From positions 62,001 through 126,000 of the forward strand of contig NZ_JABWGO010000001.1 of assembly GCF_013363995.1 (NCBI RefSeq): a stretch of DNA of 64,000 nucleotides, read 5' to 3'. The notes under the pieces were generated by a model. The model did no database searches. It was not told where the DNA came from and saw nothing but the letters and a program-made list of their open reading frames with translations. Positions 60,001 to 64,000 of the stretch are shown here, piece by piece. The stretch is from Nonomuraea rhodomycinica (lineage in GTDB: Bacteria > Actinomycetota > Actinomycetes > Streptosporangiales > Streptosporangiaceae). The position numbers and the translations under genes were made by a program. Within the stretch, counting starts at the first letter, position 1. Each line of letters starts with the position of its first letter.

Positions 60001-60327
60001 ATGACCAAGCTCACCGGGCTCCGCCGGGCGGCCGTCGCCGCCTCCGCCCTCTACACGATGACGATGCTCGCCGGTGGCGCGGCGTCCGCCGCGACGGCCG
60101 CGCCCGCCTCCGACGGCGTGCGCATCTCCATGGCCGCCGCCGCGGACTGCGGTCTCTACCGGGACGGGGACGCCGCGATGTACCGCAACTGCTCCGGCGG
60201 CAACGAGCGGATCCTCGTGACGTACATCCTGTCGCCCAGCGAGTACTTCTGCGTGGCGCCGGGCGAGTCGAGGTACGTGGGCCGCTGGAACTTCACCTTC
60301 CGGGCCTACGTCCGGGGGACCTGCTAG
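60001..60327 (+). CDS. Small secreted cysteine-containing protein (DUF6355-like)
   Basis: 108 aa. Signal peptide of about 33 residues (TKLTGLRRAAVAASALYTMTMLAGGAASA). The mature part has four Cys in a pattern CGLYRDG...YRNCSGG...YFCVAPGE...YVRGTC that resembles DUF6355 proteins; two disulfides are likely. Function unknown. ATG 60001 with AAGGAG 7 nt upstream. Divergent from the XRE-nSTAND1-WD40 gene, about 220 nt between starts, so they may share control. Confidence 0.72.
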   Translation: MTKLTGLRRAAVAASALYTMTMLAGGAASAATAAPASDGVRISMAAAADCGLYRDGDAAMYRNCSGGNERILVTYILSPSEYFCVAPGESRYVGRWNFTFRAYVRGTC

Positions 60328-60690
60328 TCGTTCCGATCCCGGGGGCGCCTCCTCCGTGCGGTCCCGCGCCGCCGCACGCGCCCCCGCCCATTCGCCCACT
60401 TCACCCGTTCACCCGTTCACTCGTTCACCCGTACGCCCGGGCGGCCCTGGTGCCGTGGCGGGCCGTGTCCCGTCGCGCGTCCCCTTCGCGCGGCGGGGCT
60501 CCCCTTCCGGCCTGGACCGCTTTGCGGGCCCGTGACGGACTCCGATAGGCTGCCGTCTCCAGCAGTGGACGATCGAGGAGGTGAGACCCATTTCGCCAGA
60601 TCAGGCCGGGTGCTCTCGCCTCGCGGTCGGGCCGGTTACCCGACGCGGCTGACCGGGAGAGCGCCCCAGGGCATTCCGGAAGGGCGCTTC
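60328..60690. other. Leader and promoter region of the PrmC-like gene
   Basis: Contains the 8-nt repeat at 60400-60431 and a promoter TTGCGG (60522-60527)-18 nt-TAGGCT (60546-60551). A 130-nt leader follows with a possible 23-codon GTG ORF (60581-60652) whose Shine-Dalgarno abuts the start codon; I do not count it as a gene. Confidence 0.5.
60400..60431. repeat. 8-nt tandem repeat TTCACCCG, 4 copies
   Basis: TTCACCCG x4 with one T substitution in the third unit, 70 nt after the stop of the small secreted protein gene. Confidence 0.8.
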
Positions 60691-61854
60691 ATGTCAGTTT
60701 CACCGCTTTCCCTCACTCCCTCCGCCATCACGGCCCAGCTCAGAGCGGCCGGTTGCGTCTTCGCCGAGGACGAGGCCGAGTTGCTCACCTCCACCGCGCG
60801 CACCCCCGCCGACCTCGCCGCCATGGTGGACCGGCGCGTCGCGGGGCTCCCCCTTGAGCAGGTGCTCGGCTGGGCCGAGTTCTACGGCCTCCGGGTGACC
60901 CTGGATCCCGGGGTCTTCGTGCCGCGCCGCCGCAGCGAGCTCCTGGCGGCGCAGGCGATCGACCTGGCCCGGCGGACGCTCGCGACCGCCACCGGCAGTC
61001 CCGCGGCCGGAGCCGGTGCTCCCGCGCGCGGAGGCGGTCGTCCCGCGGCCGCCTCCGGTGGTCCGGCGGCCGGGCTCCGCGTGGTGGTCGTCGATCTCTG
61101 CTGCGGTTCGGGCGCGCTGGGCGCCGCCGTGGCGACCGCCCTTTCCACCCCCGCCACAGAGGAACGGGCCGCCATCGCAGGCCCTGCCGAAGTGCACACC
61201 GACGGCCGACGTCCTGCCGAGGCCCAGGTCGGCGACCCATATCTCGCCGGCACGCCCGCCACCGACGCGCACCTTACCGAGACGCAGGCCAACGAGCCGC
61301 ATCCCGCCGAGACGCCCGTCAACGACCCGTGCCGTGTCGGAACGCACTCCGACAACGCGCACCCTGCCAGGACCCGGACCGGCGACCCGCGCCCTGTCGA
61401 GTCCCGTATCGGCGACGGGAGCCCCGTCGAGCTGCACGCCGTCGATCTCGACCCGGTCGCCGTCCGCTGCGCCCGGGGCAACCTCGCCCCCGTGGGAGGT
61501 CGCGTCCACCAGGGCGACCTCTACGAGCCGCTTCCCGAACGGCTGCGCGGCCGCGTCGGCGTCCTGCTGGCCAGCCCGCCGTACGTGCCGACCGGCGCCA
61601 TCGGGCTGCTGCCCGCCGAGGCGCGCGAGCACGAGCCGCTGCTGGCGCTGGACGGTGGCGCGGACGGGCTCGACATCGTGCGCCGCGTGATCGCCGGGGC
61701 GCCGCTCTGGCTGGCCCCCGGCGGGCACCTCCTGGTGGAGACGAGCGAACGGCAGGCCGCGGACACGGCCGAGGCCATGGCGCGCGCCGGACTCACCCCC
61801 CGTGTGACGACCTCGGACGAGCTGTACGCGACCGTGGTCACCGGCACCAGGTGA
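60691..61854 (+). CDS. PrmC/HemK-like protein glutamine methyltransferase with repeat insertion
   Basis: 387 aa against about 280-300 for relatives. SAM-dependent N5-glutamine methyltransferase fold: GLPLEQVLGWAEFYGLRVTLDPGVFVPRRRSE (52-83) is the PrmC signature, motif I VVVVDLCCGSGALG (131-144), acidic loop LHAVDLDPVAVRCARGN (248-264), and motif IV LLASPPYVP with SPPY (295-298) instead of NPPY. Between motif I and the acidic loop lie eight tandem 10-residue units (166-245). Another Gly/Ala/Pro-rich insertion is at 100-128. ATG 60691 with GGAAGG 7 nt upstream. May be a divergent paralogue rather than the release-factor enzyme. Confidence 0.85.
   Translation: MSVSPLSLTPSAITAQLRAAGCVFAEDEAELLTSTARTPADLAAMVDRRVAGLPLEQVLGWAEFYGLRVTLDPGVFVPRRRSELLAAQAIDLARRTLATATGSPAAGAGAPARGGGRPAAASGGPAAGLRVVVVDLCCGSGALGAAVATALSTPATEERAAIAGPAEVHTDGRRPAEAQVGDPYLAGTPATDAHLTETQANEPHPAETPVNDPCRVGTHSDNAHPARTRTGDPRPVESRIGDGSPVELHAVDLDPVAVRCARGNLAPVGGRVHQGDLYEPLPERLRGRVGVLLASPPYVPTGAIGLLPAEAREHEPLLALDGGADGLDIVRRVIAGAPLWLAPGGHLLVETSERQAADTAEAMARAGLTPRVTTSDELYATVVTGTR
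61186..61425 (+). repeat. In-frame 30-nt minisatellite, 8 units
   Basis: Encodes residues 166-245 of the PrmC-like protein as eight 10-residue units of pattern (A/V)E-T-x-x-x-D-P-x-P (for example AETPVNDPCR, ARTRTGDPRP, VESRIGDGSP). Units are diverged, so the expansion is not recent. Confidence 0.8.
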
Positions 61855-61867
61855 CGCGCCGCAGCCG

Positions 61868-62080
61868 TCACCGGTGGCCGGACGCGGTGCCATCATCGGC
61901 GCCGCTGACCACCTTGTACACCCCGTACAGGGTCTCCACCCCGCCGACGACCATGAGCACCACGCCGATCTTCGACGGTGTGAAGATGAAGATCTCCTCG
62001 TCCAGCCCGAACAGCCACAACGCGACCCCGCCCACGAACGTGGCCAGGCCGGTGAGCAGCGTCTTGCGAGCGGAGGTCAT
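61868..62080 (-). CDS. Two-helix small membrane protein (DUF5708-like)
   Basis: 70 aa. Two hydrophobic helices, TLLTGLATFVGGVALWLFGL and SKIGVVLMVVGGVETLYGVYKVV, with a short polar loop (DEEIFIFTP). The pattern resembles DUF5708 proteins of actinomycetes. Function unknown. ATG 62080 with GAGG 6-8 nt upstream. It is convergent with the PrmC-like gene, 13 nt apart, with no obvious terminator. Confidence 0.72.
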   Translation of the reverse strand: MTSARKTLLTGLATFVGGVALWLFGLDEEIFIFTPSKIGVVLMVVGGVETLYGVYKVVSGADDGTASGHR

Positions 62081-62203
62081 GCGAGCCTCTTTCCTTTCGG
62101 CAGCGGGGACACGACGCCCCGTCCGCCGGGAAATCTAGTGATGATCCGGGCGGGCGCGCTTCCTGCCGCGAGAGGAGATCCGGCTACATCTTTCGTGTGA
62201 CGT

Positions 62204-62563
62204 TCAGGCGTCGAGGAGTCCGGCCAGCACGGCGGCGTGGCTGATGTCGGCGCGGGCGGTCGCGGTGAGCAGCGTCAGCGGGCCGTCCCCGGCGAGGCGG
62301 CGCAGGTGTTCCAGCGCCTCCGCCCGCTCCGGCTCCTCCAGCTCGGCTTGGTAGCGGCGGGTGAACTCGGCGAAGCGGTCGGGGTCGTGGCCGTACCAGC
62401 GGCGCAGCTCGGTCGACGGCGCGACCTGCTTGCACCACTCGTCGAACCGGGCCGCCTCCTTGGACAGCCCCCGGGGCCAGACCCGGTCGACCAGCACCCT
62501 TGTCCCGTCGTCGCCCGCCGGCTCCTCGTAGACCCGTCGCATCCGCACCCGCACCCCGGCCAT
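62204..62563 (-). CDS. DUF488 family protein
   Basis: 119 aa. RVYEEPAGDDGTRVLVDRVWPRGLSKEAARFDEWCKQVAPSTELRRWYGHDPDRFAEF is the standard DUF488 opening (residues 10-66), followed by LTLLTATARADISHAAVLAGLL. Function unproven for the family. ATG 62563 with GAGGGG just upstream. Monocistronic; 140 nt from the divergent SnoaL-like gene. Confidence 0.88.
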   Translation of the reverse strand: MAGVRVRMRRVYEEPAGDDGTRVLVDRVWPRGLSKEAARFDEWCKQVAPSTELRRWYGHDPDRFAEFTRRYQAELEEPERAEALEHLRRLAGDGPLTLLTATARADISHAAVLAGLLDA

Positions 62564-62702
62564 GGCCCCTCACCGTCCATCCGTCGTCCTCCTGGTAGGG
62601 CGTTCCCGCCCGAAGCGGGTTCTCGCGGAATTGTCACAGGCGCTGTCTAGGCTGGTCGCGTCCTGAAGGGGGACGGGCGGGCACACTACGACGGGAGCTG
62701 CG

Positions 62703-63107
62703 ATGGCGCTGGACCTCGACGACCGCACGGTGATCACGGAGCTGATCGCGATGCACGGCCACCTGGTCGACGGCGGCGAGCTCGACCGGCTGGACGAGGT
62801 CTTCACCGAGGACCTCCTCTACGACGTGACCGACCTCGGCGGCGGGATCATCGAGGGGCTGGCCGGGCTGCGGGCCGCGGCGCTCGCGATGGGCGAGGCC
62901 AACCCGGTCGGCCACCACGTCACCAACATCGTCCTCACCTCGCTGCCCGACGGCCGGGTGCGCGGCCTGTCCAAGGGCATCGGCGTCCGCGCCGACGGCA
63001 CGTGCGGCAGCGTCACGTACGAGGACACGATCACGCGCTGCGAGCGCGGCTGGCGCATCAGCCACCGCAAAGTCCTCGCCCGCCGCGCCCCCCTCGGCGC
63101 ACGCTGA
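62703..63107 (+). CDS. SnoaL-like/NTF2-fold protein
   Basis: 134 aa cone-shaped alpha+beta barrel protein. VITELIAMHGHLVDGGELDRLDEVFTEDLLYDVTDLGGGIIEGLAGLRAAAL (residues 11-62) is the SnoaL_4-type pattern, ending TRCERGWRISHRKVLARR. Family members are cyclases, isomerases or ring hydroxylases, but no catalytic residue set can be assigned. ATG 62703 with GGGAG 6 nt upstream. Stands alone. Confidence 0.82.
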   Translation: MALDLDDRTVITELIAMHGHLVDGGELDRLDEVFTEDLLYDVTDLGGGIIEGLAGLRAAALAMGEANPVGHHVTNIVLTSLPDGRVRGLSKGIGVRADGTCGSVTYEDTITRCERGWRISHRKVLARRAPLGAR

Positions 63108-63209
63108 CCACCACCCCGTGGTCGTCGGCTGTCATCCGCCGTCGCAAGTCCGGCCCCGCACCCCGCGCCGTCGTCCGGGTCGCGACGCGGTCGCACAGGT
63201 CGGCGGGTC

Positions 63210-63264
63210 GGTCAGAGGTGCGACAGGAACCGGCAGGCGGTCAGGGACGCGACAGGAAACCGGC
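63210..63264. repeat. 29-nt tandem duplication spanning the MerR stop codon
   Basis: Two copies of GGTCAG(A/G)G-x-GCGACAGGAA(A)CCGGC start at 63210 and 63239. The second contains the last codons and stop of the MerR gene; the first lies just beyond it. Confidence 0.7.
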
Positions 63265-63585
63265 GAGGGCGCCGCGGCTGCGCTGCAGGTCGTCGATGCG
63301 CGCGTCCATGGCGGCCAGCTCCCCGTTGAGGATGTCCCATAGCTCCGCGCACCACTCGAACTCCGGGCGCTCACCCCGCACGCACGGCAGCACCTCACGG
63401 ATGACCTCGGTGGACAGGCCCGCTCCCAGCAGGGCGCGGATCTGCCGCACGGTGACCACGGAGTCCTCGTCGTAGGAGCGGTAGCCGTTCGGGTCGCGCC
63501 GGGCGTCGAGCAATCCCTGTGCCTCGTAGTAGCGCAGCAGCCGCGCGCTCACCCCGGTGCGCCGGGACAACTCCCCGATCAGCAT
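63241..63585 (-). CDS. MerR-family regulator
   Basis: 114 aa. N-terminal wHTH: MLIGELSRRTGVSARLLRYYEAQGLLDARRDPNGYRSYDEDSV (residues 1-43), a canonical MerR domain, followed by the dimerisation coiled coil ending in a short tail. ATG 63585 is chosen at the conserved family start. Divergent from the aminotransferase gene, whose promoter has the over-long 20-nt spacer typical of MerR-activated promoters. Confidence 0.9.
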   Translation of the reverse strand: MLIGELSRRTGVSARLLRYYEAQGLLDARRDPNGYRSYDEDSVVTVRQIRALLGAGLSTEVIREVLPCVRGERPEFEWCAELWDILNGELAAMDARIDDLQRSRGALAGFLSRP

Positions 63586-63604
63586 GCGACCCGCTCCCCC
63601 GCGT

Positions 63605-63636
63605 TTGACCTTGCCATCGATGTCAGGCCCTAACGT
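63605..63636 (+). promoter_or_regulatory. MerR-type promoter with operator in the spacer
   Basis: TTGACC (63605-63610), 20-nt spacer, TAACGT (63631-63636; 19 nt if CTAACG is used). The spacer holds the near-palindrome CCTTGCCATCGATGTCAGG, where a MerR dimer would bind and twist the DNA. Confidence 0.7.
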
Positions 63637-63680
63637 CGCCTCGTCAGCGGACATTCCGTATCAATCACTGGGAGTGATCT

Positions 63681-64000
63681 ATGTCCTCTTTCGTGGTGCA
63701 CCGTGACGGGCGCGCGGCGAGTGCCGAGGAGCTGGCGCCGCTCGCCTTCGCCGGGTACGCCCACTTCACCGCCATGCAGGTGCGCGGCGGCCGGGTCAGG
63801 GGCCTCGACCTGCACCTGGCCCGGCTGCGGTCGGCCTCGGTGGAGCTGTTCGGCCGGGCGCTGCCCGACGACCTGGTACGGGACCGCCTTCGGGCGGCGC
63901 TGTCGGACGGTCCGGGCGACGTCTCCCTGACGGCCACCGTGTACTCCCCGGAGGGCGAGTTCACCGCGGACGGGGCCGGCGCGGAGCCCGCGCTGCTGGT
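63681..64000 (+). CDS. Class IV aminotransferase-family protein (5' part)
   Basis: 106 codons visible; the gene continues past the window. Begins SSFVVHRDGRAASAEELAPLAFAGYAHFTAMQVRGGRVRGLDLHLARLRSASVELFG, the pattern of aminodeoxychorismate-lyase/branched-chain aminotransferase-like proteins annotated as class IV family proteins. The PLP lysine would lie beyond the edge. ATG 63681 with GGAG 6 nt upstream. Likely activated by the divergent MerR protein through the 20-nt-spacer promoter. Confidence 0.75.
   Translation, partial: MSSFVVHRDGRAASAEELAPLAFAGYAHFTAMQVRGGRVRGLDLHLARLRSASVELFGRALPDDLVRDRLRAALSDGPGDVSLTATVYSPEGEFTADGAGAEPALL

Noticed and set aside
60581..60652. 23-codon leader ORF before the PrmC-like gene
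   Set aside because: The Shine-Dalgarno directly abuts the GTG, leaving no spacing; kept only as a remark in the leader region.

Overview
The window is very GC-rich (roughly 70-75 % by eye). It has strong GC3 bias, many GTG and some TTG starts, several apparently leaderless genes and -10 boxes of the TAGGGT/TACACT kind. A HelR-type RNA-polymerase recycling helicase, CGNR and DUF5937-ArsR regulators, a DUF6204-like protein, an XRE-nSTAND1-WD40 protein and an AlkZ-like glycosylase all point to a filamentous actinomycete, probably Streptosporangiales (inference; no rRNA or tRNA is present to confirm). The content is accessory-like: regulator/target pairs, drug-efflux and stress genes, secreted enzymes and small transferases, with no large biosynthetic cluster.

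Layout. 0-11.6 kb: lipoprotein end, MFS pump with a divergent ArsR regulator, a lipoprotein with a dimethylformamidase-beta-like domain, an RND pump with divergent MarR, HelR with an overlapping antisense small ORF, and an internally deleted alcohol dehydrogenase. 11.6-23.4 kb: CGNR regulator and alpha/beta hydrolase pair, TSUP permease, PHB-depolymerase-like lipoprotein, copper-amine-oxidase-like protein, serine hydrolase, epimerase, LysR with a glutamine amidotransferase, TetR, and a secreted protein. 23.4-29.9 kb: UDP-glucose dehydrogenase, a decayed NUDIX gene followed by an intact one, a candidate structured leader, hydrolase, GNAT, DUF6204-like gene with TetR. 29.99-31.48 kb: an IS5-family element with 18-bp inverted repeats and CTAG target duplications that carries a GNAT passenger gene and a frameshifted transposase. 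31.5-38.7 kb: two unknown membrane proteins, GNAT with a leader ORF, hydrolase, XRE/SDR pair, aldo-keto reductase. 38.9-45.5 kb: repeat-rich TetR divergent from a ClpX paralogue with a perfect 19-bp palindrome between them; SRPBCC, AlkZ-like and TetR genes; ABC-F protein. 45.6-55.2 kb: secreted PGA-hydrolase-like and SurE-like proteins, two small reductase-type genes, a DedA-kinase-regulator operon, and an SNF2 helicase coupled to a SWIM protein. 55.3-64 kb: a large XRE-nSTAND1-WD40 protein, a secreted small protein, a PrmC-like methyltransferase with a minisatellite insertion, small genes, and MerR with a class IV aminotransferase cut by the window end.

Two themes stand out. First, most operational units are a regulator divergently paired with its presumed target around a visible dyad (ArsR/MFS, MarR/RND, CGNR/hydrolase, XRE/SDR, TetR/ClpX, TetR/ABC-F, MerR/aminotransferase). 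Second, short tandem repeats are unusually common. They occur just downstream of stop codons (periods of 8, 11, 13, 21, 23, 29, 32 and 39 nt) and as in-frame expansions inside linkers (RND pump, TetR at 38.9 kb, PrmC-like gene, STAND protein, SWIM protein, lipoprotein N-terminus), suggesting active minisatellite slippage or recombination. The best candidates for undescribed biology are the TetR-controlled ClpX with an altered ClpP-binding loop, the passenger-carrying IS, the antisense small transcription unit over the helR promoter, and the 8 x 10-residue insertion in the PrmC-like methyltransferase.
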